Below are positions 48,785 through 59,879 of a stretch of 64,000 bases of DNA, one piece after another. The position numbers and the translations under genes were made by a program. How positions within the stretch are numbered: position 1 is the stretch's first letter; every line of letters begins with the position of its first letter. The stretch is taken from assembly GCA_004794785.1 (NCBI GenBank), contig SJOL01007141.1, positions 1,914,771 to 1,978,770 of the forward strand. The letters are read 5' to 3'. The stretch is from Opisthorchis felineus. Lineage: Eukaryota; Platyhelminthes; Trematoda; Opisthorchiida; Opisthorchiidae. The notes beneath the pieces were generated by a model that made no database searches, was not told the DNA's origin, and worked only from the letters and a program-made list of their open reading frames with translations.

Positions 48785-51700
48785 TCATGGAAGCAGCGAT
48801 GCTGCTTTACCCCGAGGAATAACGGGTTAGAGAAGGTCGGTCCTGAAAACTGCGCACTCCAATCGCCCAAAGGTTTACCGTGATCGCCGGCGCATTGCTC
48901 AATACTTTTGAAACCAAAGAGTTTGGTCCCGCTCAAAAGCTACCGAATGTGCACAGCCTCACTAGGACTGAGACATTCATGCCTTACTCCCTGCCCCATG
49001 GGGTTAGGCCAGCCCGCTGCAGCCGAGCAGGTCAGACTGTTGAGACATCGGCTCCGGGCAGGGTCCCCACAGAAAAGCCTACTGCCCGCTTCATCTCGGG
49101 TCAGACTTTTGAGTCAGAGACTGGGGGTGGGGTCCCTGGACAAAACGCTGTATCTTCCCACAGCCTTGTGGGTCAGATTTTTGAGTCAAAGGCTCAAGGT
49201 AGGGTACCTCAACCAGTGCCCCTTCATTGACATGGGTAAGCGGGAAGTATCACTTGCCCACACAGTTCTTTTTCCACAGATGTGCCTACCCAATCCCTTC
49301 CTACCACACAATCAAACGTTGCCGGGCCATTTCAATGTCAATTATCTGACCGGTGTGCCTTATACACCAAACCTCCCATTAACAACAAACGAAAACACAC
49401 GCTGCTAAATCCACGAGAACCTTACTACATAGGAGCTTTCAGCGTCAAATTGCCAAATAGACGATGCTCTCCGAGACCTTATACTCCCTTAAAATTGATG
49501 TGTGCTGCATCTCTGAAACACGCATGCAAGACCCAAGCGTAATCACGTGACTTAAAACGTCAAGGACGAAATCAGCTCTTTCACATTTCACTCTCCGTGT
49601 GTCAGGAGCTCCAGAAGCAATTACTCGTGGAATATACGCCGTGATACTTAAACTCGGCCTTGGATCTGGACGCGCTTTGCTGGAGTGGATTCAAGGAAAC
49701 AGTCGACTTTGCTCCGTTCAGTCATCCAGCCCAATCAAGCTCAATGGCACTCGACATAAAAAGCGGTATCTGTTTGTAGTGTCGGCTGATGCCTCAAAGG
49801 ACTGCATTTATGATGTTGAGAAGGACACTTTATATCGACGGTTATCAGGGTTCATTCGTTAAGCAAGAGATACTGACACTGATCGTGGAGGGCTATACGT
49901 ATGCCCAATTTAGTCGTCTGAGCTCTTTGGAACCACATCTGGGTTACCGATTCGGAGTGGATGATCGCCGCACAGACAACGAACAGCGACTCCTCCAGTT
50001 ATGTGCTGATCATCATCTGTTTCTGACCAGTACAAACCTTTAGCACAAAGATTCTCAACACGTAACCCGGCGGCCAACAAGTGCAAATCAAACGCGAACC
50101 CGGTTGGATCACGTGGCCACCAGCCACCGGTAGAGAGCCACAATTCAAGACTGCCATTCCTTTTGGGACACAAAACTTGATTCCACTTGCGCCATGGTGC
50201 GAGCACACCTGAGCCTTCGCCTCCACTCAGACCCTCGCAGTTCAGCAAGAAACATGCCAATCCATCATCTTCGGAGATCTACCATAGCACAGCAGAGCAA
50301 GCTGGACTTCGCTCTGCAGTTAAAAAACATCATGCTGGTAGTGAGCACGTGGATGAAGCGTGATAAGATGTAAAAGGTGCTAAGCTAGCAGCGTTCAGTT
50401 TTGTCTGTCTGACTTCTCCGATACGAACAAATGATCACTAGATATGGTTCAGATCGTTGGCACTGATTGTAGCCAGGACATCTATACCAGCAGACAACGA
50501 GTATGATGGCGTACGCGAATACCTCAAACGCCAAATAGTGAAGAGCCTAAAGAATAACTGAGAGCTTTGGTGGACATCCGAAGCCCAGGAGCTAGAGAAG
50601 GCTTATGCCATCGAAAACAGCTGTGCCATATACCAGTTGATACGATCGACTGTCCACAGGCAAGCAACGGTCAGTGCAAAGACAAGTGAAAAGGTGGCTC
50701 ATCAGTTCACTCACAAAAACTCCAACTAGAATGATGGACCGAACAGTTTAGCTGGCCTCCTGCAATAGCCTCTGGAGACAGTTCATAAGGTCAAATGGAC
50801 CTTAAACCCTGATCGCCCGTCAGAATAAAACGTGAAATAACCGTGTTAAAAGGTTAGAAGGCGCCAGAACCTTTCGCCCCCTATCCAGAACTCTTCAAAG
50901 AGGGGGGAGAATTCCTGATTACGTATATGACAAATCTTTTTGGGCTAAATGGAATGAAGGGAAAGTGTCTGCTTCCTTCGGATCTGCAGAGTACGGCCCG
51001 TCAACAGCCATTCCTTTCTCCTAAAGGATACGTGGACGCTTTGTGAGAACCAACGTGGCATCAGCCTTGTAGCTGTGGCATCGAAAGTGCTCTCTGATCT
51101 TATGCCTCGAAGGTTGAATGAACACAGGGAGAGACAGATCCGTGGAAACCGAGCTAGATCTTGTCCTGCAAGAGGATATATCGGTCACATTTTCGCACTC
51201 CGACAGTTTCTTGAACAGTGGCACTGATTCCAACAACAAACGAGTCTGGTCTTTCTTGACTTGAAAGCTGCCTTTGACTCTGTGAACCGTCAGGAACTAT
51301 GACAGTATCTGTGGAGCAAAGATGTCACCCATAAATTCTTGACCCTAATGAAGGCGTTGCACGCCAACTCGATGGAGAACTCTCGCCTGAGTTCATTACC
51401 TCAATTGGTGTTAGGCAAAGCAGTCCTCTTTCATCATTCCCTTTCAATTTCACCATTGATTTGATCGTTGAAAAACGACTCCCACCCTCTAATCCCGATG
51501 GGGTCGAAATACTCCCAGGGCATTCTCTTACAGATATCGAGCACAAAGACGACACAGCTCCTCTTGGATACGCCATCTTAGTGCAGAAACATTAAATAAC
51601 CTAAGTAATTCTGTCTCACGGTTTGGCACACAGTTCGAACCTGTCACGTGTAAAGTGATGCTGCAAGACTGGGTGAGCTCGAACCCCAAACCCATAGTTG

Positions 51701-52480
51701 CGGGTGAGCCGACTAAATTAGCAGACAAATTTGTCTACCTGGGCAGCTGTATCAGTCCCGGTAGTCTCGCGAAAGATGATTTCCCCTTCCAGATTGGGAA
51801 GGCCTGAGCAGCTTCCGTGGACGTGCAGCACCTGTGGCGTAGACGTGATACCAGTTCATCAGTCAAGGATCGGGTTTACAATGCTGCGGTGCGCTGCATA
51901 TTATTATAGGGTTAGAACCCGGCCGCTGCCCACTGGGGGTGTCGAATGCCTTTCAGTGTTTTATCATCGATGTTTTCGGAGCATTGCTCGAGTCTGTTAG
52001 GAACCCCGGATCAGTAATGCTGAAGTACGCCGGATGGTCTTCGGAAGAAATAACTCACCCACGATAGATGATCTGATCAAACTCCATAGGTTACGCTGGC
52101 TTGACCACGTGCCCCGTGTGCCAGTTGACCGACATTATGGGAGAGCCCTTTTTGCACAACTATGCGAAGAGTGGAAACAAGCCGATGGAGGTCAAACAAT
52201 CATTTGGCAGAAAAGTATGAAAGCCATTACCAGCAAATTCAGCTGCGCTGGTCAATGCCGTCTCCCTGGATGGGGACCCGGAGAAGGGACACATCAATGG
52301 TTGGACACTGTCAGATATGATGCTTTCGCGCTCTTAGTGATGTCAGTGCATCCAAGCTGTTGCCTTCAGTGTATAGCTCCCCCCGATCTCCCAGTGCAAA
52401 GTTCACTGACACCTGTATTTGAGCATCAATTATATCACCTACCGCCTCCAATGCGTTTCGATCCACTCCAACTCCCCAAA
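48785..52480 (+). mobile_element. RTE-type non-LTR retrotransposon copy b, longest in the window, dead
   Basis: 5' region 48785-49430 (cut at its left end), holding three 69-72-bp repeats (49030-49215) in a frame open from 48908 to 49408. Endonuclease about 49450-50330: LKIDVCCISETRMQD, then ALLEWIQGNSRLCSVQ and RFGVDDRRTDNEQRLLQLCA (about 49945-50005). Reverse transcriptase 51100-51900: ARSCPARGYIGHIFALRQFL and FLDLKAAFDSVNRQEL in pieces; at 51542-51553 the YADD box reads HKDD; then KFVYLGSCISPGSLAKDD and LWRRRDTSSSVKDRVYNAAV. The C-terminal end is near 52300, followed by a 3' tail. There are many stops and frameshifts. It starts only 234 bases after the gene's stop codon. Confidence 0.8.
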
Positions 52481-53689
52481 AACCATCGGCTAACGAAACT
52501 CTGAAAGCTATAACCACTGTATGGAAAGTACGCGGGTTTTACAGCTAAAGATAATGATTATATTTTGCTTTCAATTTGACGACTGTTTAATCCGGTGCGA
52601 TCTCGTTTCATTAGTATGTCTGTTTATCTACAGCGTAAATTCATTCAGATACACCTTCCACGCGATAAGAGATTGCGAGAAATTTGATCAAACGAACTTT
52701 CAGGGGAACAAAAATTAACCCAGATTTTCTTCTCGTGGACATGAACTGGAGCAGAAGGATGGAACCCAAGAGAAGTGGAAGGTTGGTTATTGGTGGTGCT
52801 TTAAAAAAGGTATTTGAGCAAATTCCAAGCAAAGAAGACAAACATTCACGGATTCCTCACAACAAAGTCTGTAAGCCAAGCAAAATGTACTACCGGTGCG
52901 TGAGGCATTATAAGATGTGGGCTTAAAGAAGAATGAAAAGTTGACGACTGTGGAGTGTAATGGCGAAATCGGAACTGAACCCAGTGGGACAACTGACGAG
53001 GCGAGGCCAATGTGCGATGGTGGGGGAGTTCCGTTTATGAATAATAATCCGCTAGTAAAGCACCAGTAAACCACTAATGTCTCGTAAAGTTTAGAGGACT
53101 GGAACCTCTTAATCTATTTGTCATTTAGCATTTAAAAACCATTTCACGGGCGGAAATGAAGTGTGGTTTATGTAGTGTCTATATTGTTGAGAAACACAGC
53201 TAGGCTGTAGATTTGGAGTCAACGCTCAGCATGCAGATAATGGAGGGCGACATAAACCCTTGTGTGATGAACATTGTCCTGGCTACTGGGGACATTCAGC
53301 ACCAGTTATTTGGAGGCCGCAAACCGCGAGCAAGCGACGGATTCAGTTGGATCATGTAGCTGTCAGGCGGGCTTGGTTATCACTTAGCTTCCTCTCAGCA
53401 TTGCTTGCGCCGAAACAGGGCATTTCTGTTCATCGAATTTGATGAGTTTCATTAGCTCAACATTATCCGACCGATTTGACAGGAAGGCTACTGGAAACAC
53501 AGTCACGCTGATGGCGAAGATTTGAGGCTGAATGGAAGACAGTGAAATAAGCTATACTGTCAGCTTCGAACCCTGACTGTCAGCTCTTAAAACCGTCTGC
53601 CGAATCCATCCGACTGCACCAAATTAACACTTGATACTGTCGAGATAATCATATCTCACTGCTGTCAGAAAAGAAATATTAGGAATATG
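52481..53689. other. unassigned sequence between RTE copies
   Basis: A frame at about 52705-52812 with an acceptor-like TTTCAG is open but could not be tied to a gene. About 53440-53690 may be decayed RTE linker. I see nothing else. Confidence 0.35.
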
Positions 53690-54420
53690 CGTAATTTTGA
53701 ACATCCTGATCGATTATCGGGAAAAGCAAATTCGTGGTAGTCAAGCTGGGCTTCGTCCTGGCCGAGGATCCGTCGATCACAGCTTTACTTTGAAACAAGT
53801 TCTTGAAAAGCGCCACTCATTCATACGTCCAACACTGATCATCCCCCTTGATCTGAAAGCAGCTTTTGACTCTGTCGATTGTCAGAAACTTTAGCGGTGT
53901 CTAGCAATCAAGGGTGTCCGTTTCAAATTTACATCCCTTGTGAGGGCCATTCATGCGAATTCCTGTGAACCGGTACGAGTATACGACAGGCTTTCACCTA
54001 AGTTCATCACATACAGCTGTGTAAGGTAAGGTTGCCCCCTCTCACCATTTCCCTCCAACTTTCTTATTGATGAGCTGCCTGAAGCTTCTCCGTCTGCCTA
54101 TGAAACCTTGGGATCAAAATGCTCTCGATGGGTTCGCTCACATACACTGAGTACCTAGTCGACACTGCGCTCCTTGGTCCAGATTCTCCAAGGTTTCAAG
54201 CCATTTAAACTAAATCGGGTCGGAAACGGCTTGCTCCCTGGATAGGAACCCTTGGAGTCAATCCGCCGATGGTTGGTGAAACTGGCGGACATAGCTAAAC
54301 TGCGCAGTCAGTAGCGCTCATGCATCAAAATTGTCGCCTTCGATGTGTGGTTCCCAAGATTCCCGATTCTCTCAGGGCAATATACAGTACGAACTAACTG
54401 ATCATGCAACTACATGCAAT
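53690..54420 (+). mobile_element. RTE reverse-transcriptase fragment f, 5'-truncated, dead
   Basis: The frame gives SQAGLRPGRGSVDHSFTLKQ and LKAAFDSVDCQKL, then after a stop GCPLSPFPSNFLIDE. The YADD box is YLVD (54152-54163) in TEYLVDTALLGP. The 3' end matches the copy b tail (SCIKIVAFDVWFP region). 5' truncation is usual for this class. Confidence 0.75.
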
Positions 54421-56126
54421 GGTTGACTATATCTCCCGTGCTCTCCCTCCTTTTGTTGACGGAAACTGCGGCAGCTGGAAACAACCTACCCTTGGTACAC
54501 GGCTAAGTGTGATATGTGTTCGGTGTGTCAGTGATTTCTGTTTTATGTTGCCCTTGTCAGCTTCATCGTTACAGCATTCTTCCACCTCTGCCGTTATTTT
54601 GTCATTTATTGGCTCCTTCTGTTTCGTACTATCACTCTTAAGTAGAAAAAACAATAAATAACACAGAGAGGAAAATTGGCGGAGTATAGTGGATGAGGAA
54701 GACAGTAAAGCTGAATCTCGCCGCAGTCGTGCTCGTATTCAATAAAACAGAGGTACAGAGCATTAGCTAGAGATGCAAGAACGATAAAATTTCGTTACCG
54801 GTGGATGGAATAAATTCAGTCATTCTGAATATGTGTCCGCAGTTGTTGATAGTCATCTGCAGGCAGATGAGTTGAGGAGATCGAACCAGTTCATTGTGAA
54901 TTTCTTCTGGTGGTTACACAGGTCGAAAGTGACTGATCCCCTTCTTCGTGTACTAGATCTGACCAGAATTGACTGCTGATGATGATCCGGCTACTGCTCA
55001 ATTCTGAGTGTGGTGTCTAATCCACATGTTCCTAAGAACTGATGCACTTATTCATTCAATTCACAACACACCCCGCGGTGACGAACTTTGGGGCTGAGCT
55101 TGCAATGAATGGGGAAGACTGGCTTAGCCCTGATATCCTGGAATATGCGTTCAGTTGAGTGGTCGGACCATTAGGCATTAAAATGAAAGTGAATTTCAAT
55201 AAAGTCCCTTTCGCTGGCAAGAATATGTGAAATGCAGTATCTGACGTGATAATTCACTGTACACTACCTCTCCAAGAAAAGTAGAGATTCTAGCGTTTCC
55301 ATTCGTCTTCCTACTGTTGTACCATAAGTCATTCTGTTTATTGTACGTAGTGTATTCTGGTCTTTTGCGCAAATACGCACACTCCGGCGTACACAAACGT
55401 ACGCACACAATAGCCAGCACGCTCAGTAAGTCAGTTCGTGGTATGATTATCGCTAACTTTTTAGACCTGTTGTTGACTGATCATCGTAGATTCTGACGTT
55501 TGTAGTACAAACTTAGCCAAACGGACTGTTTTGAGATGTGGAACTCTCAAAAGCAGTTTTGTGGTGCCGCTTTCAATTGTTCATCACAAACTAATCAACT
55601 TAACTGGCTCAAACCCGACTTCATTAGTCCCCAATCCGCCAAGCACGTTCGGCGTCAATCAAGGGTGCAAGCATAGTATCCATTAGAAAGGTAATGAGAT
55701 CTCCAGACAGTTTAGGCAACTTGTAGATGGAAAAGTTACCGGTTGCTGCCACCTTTCACTTTTGCTATCGAACAATATGTTAGCAACTCTTCTTCTAGAG
55801 AAGATGTTTAAGAAGCAAGTGTCCGGAGGAGAGTTTGTCGCATATGCTACTTTACAGCTGGCTACTCAGCCTACTAGCTACCGGAGGGTGAAACAAGATC
55901 TAACCGGACGTATGTGTACGAACAAGTCACCAAGTTTGGCATAGCATGCAGGCATAAAAACACGGCACGCAACAGTTCATTGCCAGTAACGTCATCTGCT
56001 GAGACTTAGTTTTGCGCATTACAGAATAAGTACGTTTACGTACGAACCATTCAGGATATCCATTCTGGGAGAATGTGCATCCTAAGAACTTTCAATTACC
56101 CAATAGAATGTTGGAAGTGCATATCT
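54421..56126. other. unassigned sequence
   Basis: The first 250 bases may be the 3' tail of fragment f. I see no supported gene or RNA. Confidence 0.35.
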
Positions 56127-56405
56127 TCATTCCCCTCTCAGCCCGACATCTAATTGGGACATATTTCCGTTGCACCGGAACAAAGCTATCAAAGTGAATA
56201 TACCGACCTGATCACTTTTACCTTTGTGGACTTTGGACTTTATGGTCCCGTCTGGATTTTTTAGAATATTGGTACCGAGGAAACCTAACTCTCCATTCTG
56301 TTCTGGCTCGATATAAAACTTGATATCAGTGCAAACTGAACTGAAACGGTACAAAACGTCTGTTCTACTGAGAGTTTCTCCGGCAACTTCAGTTCACTTT
56401 GTACT
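56127..56405 (-). mobile_element. Penelope-like element fragment, C-terminal reverse-transcriptase part
   Basis: The minus strand reads CTDIKFYIEPEQNGELGFLG followed by ILKNPDGTIKSKVHKG. This matches the conserved Penelope segment in which a Glu-rich turn, a PFLD-type motif, a DGT turn and a KVYRK-type motif follow the catalytic box; here GFLG stands for PFLD and SKVHKG for the last motif. It is probably the 3' half of the element whose 5' half is at 59100-59761; the catalytic YxDD box is absent. Confidence 0.6.
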
Positions 56406-56799
56406 GTTTAGGAATAGATTATCTTCAGTAGGTAACTGAAGAAGTCGCTTCCTATTATTCGTGCAATGAGCGCCAATTCCGAATGGAATGACAAGGTGAA
56501 CATCCTCTGGACCTGGGCATTCATATCACCTGCAAAATCTACACTTCTTGCTGGCCTAAGTAACCATAACAAGTCTCGATAGAAGCTGTCTTTCTCAGCT
56601 TCACAGCCGCCATCCATCAATTCGTATTCTGACATAGGAAACAAGCACCGTTTACCATTTCGAGATTCATTGATCTTGGTTAAGCAAATCAACCTAACAG
56701 CACAAAAACGTCTGCTTACCGGAATTCAGTCCAGTAGAGCGCATTCAGCCTTGGGGCTAAGTACAACTCCCACGTCTCCACCAGTCCCAGAACTTAAAC
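56406..56799 (-). mobile_element. RTE endonuclease fragment (c3)
   Basis: Minus strand: GDVGVVLSPKAECALLDWIP, then FCAVRLICLTKI, KRCLFPMSEYE, EAEKDSFYRDLLWLL and FAGDMNAQVQ, an intact GDMNAQ endonuclease motif. It follows an RT fragment directly, which is the reverse of the normal order. Confidence 0.75.
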
Positions 56800-57532
56800 A
56801 ACTGCCCAGGTTAACCATCAAGCAAGAGGCTTGTGTTTGATCCCACCCGGCCTTGTACCAATGCTTCAAAATTAGCAGGTGTGAAGCACATACCAAACAG
56901 TGCGGCAGAGTTATTGCGTAATATAAGATGACTTGCATCTTTGGAGAACCTGAACCAAAAAGAGCAATGTCGTTCGCATACTCAGTGTCCATGAGTGAAG
57001 ACCCCGGGAGCATTTCTATCCCCGAAGTTTCAAAGGCAGATGCAGAAGCTTCAAGGGGAACACTGAGAGGAGGCAGCTTTGTCTAACACCAGCGGACTTG
57101 GTGAACTCAGGCGAAAGCCGCATGCGCCCACAGGAGTTCGATTACAGTGCCCTCATGAGAGATATAAATTTAGAAGGGACAACTTTGATCATCAAACACC
57201 GCCAATGTTTATGACGATCGACAGACTCAAGTCTTGACCTAGTAAAACGAACAAACTGGAATGATGAAAGGGTGGCGCTGTTCAAGAACTTGTCTCAAAG
57301 TAAAGCTATGGTCGATGCATCCTTGGTTAGGACGAAACCCACCTTGATTCCTATGGGGTTGTCTATCCCGGTAATCGATCGACCAGCGCAAATTAATGCC
57401 ACTAGGAACGGCAACCTTTAAATGAAGGCTTCCATCGTTAACTAATAGCCACCTCATCCGACTGAGTCCATGACTGGATCGCGGTTGTGGACCTCCAAGT
57501 AACCGTGCGTGCTGAAAGTTCATATGGACCAA
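56800..57532 (-). mobile_element. RTE reverse-transcriptase fragment (c2), dead
   Basis: Minus strand: QGGFRPNQGCIDHSFTLRQV and LEQRHPFI, a gap with frameshifts, then EYANDIALFGSG with YADD changed to YAND (56970-56981 on plus), and MVNLGSCLSS near the junction at about 56800. Confidence 0.75.
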
Positions 57533-57714
57533 GAACGGACATCAATCAGCGTACGAGTGAAGTTGTCGCTCCCTGTCATCCATACGATGAGCATGGACTC
57601 AAAATCTCCCATCTCCCTGTGTTTCCTTCTGGCTTAGTTGTTCGTATCACAATATCCTATTTCGTAGACCTGAGCAGTCTTGACAGATCGCAGCAAAACA
57701 TACCATTCTCAGAC

Positions 57715-57905
57715 TCAGAATTGCAATCTGTTGGGACTGTAACACCCTTTCGGTGTCTAGCTACCATGAAATCCGAAGGAAGCACGAGGCCTGAGATACT
57801 TCAGGATTGCCTAAGCCTAGACAGGAGCAGCTGAGATCCAGATATTGAGTTCGAACCACGGAACTTGTCGTCAGTAAATTCGCGCCACCACCTCCCGAGG
57901 CATAT
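57715..57905 (-). repeat. tRNA-derived SINE, family S1, copy 2
   Basis: On the minus strand the B box is canonical (CGTGGTTCGAACTC, 57847-57860), with T-loop TTCGAAC. Downstream it shares CTGCTCCTGTC and the tail AGCTAGACACCGAAAGGGTG, then TTACAG, with copy 1. ACACC-GAAAG-GGTGT can form a hairpin in the tail. The A-box half is eroded. It sits where RTE endonuclease sequence c1 stops. Confidence 0.7.
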
Positions 57906-58995
57906 TACGACAAATAAACAAAGTTTATGGTATCGATTTGCATTTATCTTAATTGAGCCGGACAACGCAAAGACATCTGTTCACTGGGATCCGTTCGAGT
58001 AAAGCGCTTTCAGCCCTGGGGCTGATTGCAATTCCCACATAATAGATACCCCGAGCATTGCATCAGGATCACCCGATAACTGAAGAGTGAAGTTTGAAAC
58101 GCCTGAGCTCGTTCTAAGTGGTCTGAAGACACGTGTTTCGAAGACACAACATACATCGACAGAATAGCAAAGCAAGGCTTCAGCAAGAGAAGCCCGTTCC
58201 CCAATTTGATAAAGAGTACGAACGTTGAATGCTGCAACCTTTCGATGTTAGCAAAGAATTATTTTGGTTTATTATTATGGGCGATAGTTTAGACACGGAG
58301 TATAATGGCTAGGAGAACAGCAGATGGGTTGATCACACTGCACTATTCGATGGGTAGGAATGGAATACGTGGGCGGGTCGGTTAGCGAAGAGCTGCAAAG
58401 GTGAATGATACTTCCAGGTTGCTCAAGCCTAAGGGGTTTGGTTGAGATACTCCACCTTGAGCCTCTGACTCAAAAGTCTGAAACGCGAGGCGGCGGTTGT
58501 TAGAGCTCCCTTGAGGGACCCATCCAGGAGCCAATGGCTCAGTAGTCTAACCCACTTGGCTGCAGAAGACTGATTAGGTTTGGGGACGCAGGAAGTAAAG
58601 CACCACTACCTGATTCCCAACGCGGCTGCGCACAGCAGGTTCCTTCTGAGCAGAACCACACTCTTTGGTTTTGAAAGTATTTCGATCATACTGAGTAACG
58701 TGCAGGCGGTCACGGTCAACCGTTTGGCGCTCGGAATGTGCGGTTTTATGGCCGAACTTTATTAACCCGTCTTTCCTCGGAGGAAGGCAGTATCGCCAGT
58801 ATCGTTACCTCCAGACCGCCTGGTAGTACGATTTCTCGCGGTACGCGGACTCACTTTTCTTCGTCGGGCTACTTTCCGTTGGCCTTCCTTGCACGATTGA
58901 ACCTTCAAAAAACTGGGTTCAGCCGTGCACCTTGCAGAATTATTGAGGCACTGAAGCTCGACCACCATGACCAGTTGACAGCGTTAGGTGGGCAG
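57906..58995 (-). mobile_element. RTE copy c1: 5' region plus start of the endonuclease
   Basis: Minus strand 58995-58300 is the shared RTE 5' region, including the 24-residue repeat frame FRLLSQRLKVEYLNQ (about 58440-58490). Then 58250-57906 gives SVDVCCVFETRV (SETR motif read FETR) and FTLQLSGDP, with conserved blocks as far as KLCLFVV. The rest is missing. Confidence 0.7.
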
Positions 58996-59099
58996 GTACA
59001 CAGATATGTACAAAGATAGGTACAAAGATATGTAAACTGCGCAACGAGCGCGCTTAGTTAATGAGTCTCAAGTTTGCTCATGAACTGATCTCTCGAAAC

Positions 59100-59761
59100 G
59101 GGACCTAAACGAGACCTTGCCGCAACAGTATCCTTCTGCCGGTAAATTTGATTGTTGAACATTGTAGGTACAAAGTAGCAGTAGTTCTCTAAGGTCTGGG
59201 ATAGGAATGCCAATATCTTTGCCACTGTACCCAATCAGGTAACAAACTTAGTCTATTGTTTCTATGAGTGGGACGTTAGTAAACAATGACATGACGTCCA
59301 AGGAGAACACAAAAGGTTTATCGACCCCCATATCTATAATCTGGTGGATGAACCCAATATTATCTCCCAGGTTGCGTCGACATCCCTCCTGATTGGTTCT
59401 AACAGGTTGACGAGCCATTTAGCCAAGGCATGATAAAAAGACTTGGGCATACTGAGGACAGGCCTGAGAGGTGGACCGAGTTTGTGCACATGTGGGAGAG
59501 CATAGAGCCGGTAGGACGAATGAGTTCAGATGTGTCAGCATGAAGGCTTTCTGATTGTTTTTGGCATCGCAATACTTTGGATACTACTGTTTTAATCACC
59601 TGCGTCTCGTCCTTCTCGGTTTGCAATTTCTTAAATTTAGATCCGCCAGAAAGCAAGGTACTCATTTTATTGGTGTAGTCAGACTTATCCGTCAAGACAA
59701 TTCCTGTGGTTTGATCTATCTTGGACAGTGAGACTTGATCATCCTGTTGTAAACTTTCCAT
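59100..59761 (-). mobile_element. Penelope-like element fragment, N-terminal reverse-transcriptase part
   Basis: Minus strand: TTGIVLTDKSDYTNKMSTLL, then a stretch where LIRPTGSML stands for the family's RPTGS block, and NSVHLSGLSSVCPSLFIMPW where YHALAKWL-type sequence is usual. Then QEGCRRNLGDNIGFIHQ and DKPFVFSLDVMSLFTNVPL, a near-perfect match to the Penelope FDVVSLFTNVP box, and IPDLRELLLLCTYN. One in-frame stop follows TNVPLIETID. The order and spacing fit one element broken by later insertions. Confidence 0.7.
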
Positions 59762-59879
59762 GGGGCTCGAAAGGAAGCCAGCTGAACTGTCCTTTGGAGT
59801 GTTTAGTCCGTCGCTCGAGATGATTTTGCTAGTGAATTATCGTTCCATCATCTTCGCACATTGTTTCACTGATACCTGT

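Noticed and set aside
52705..52812. Open frame after TTTCAG with a basic peptide (GTKINPDFLLVDMNW)
   Set aside because: Lies beyond the gene's stop between two retroelements; the donor (GTATTT) is weak.
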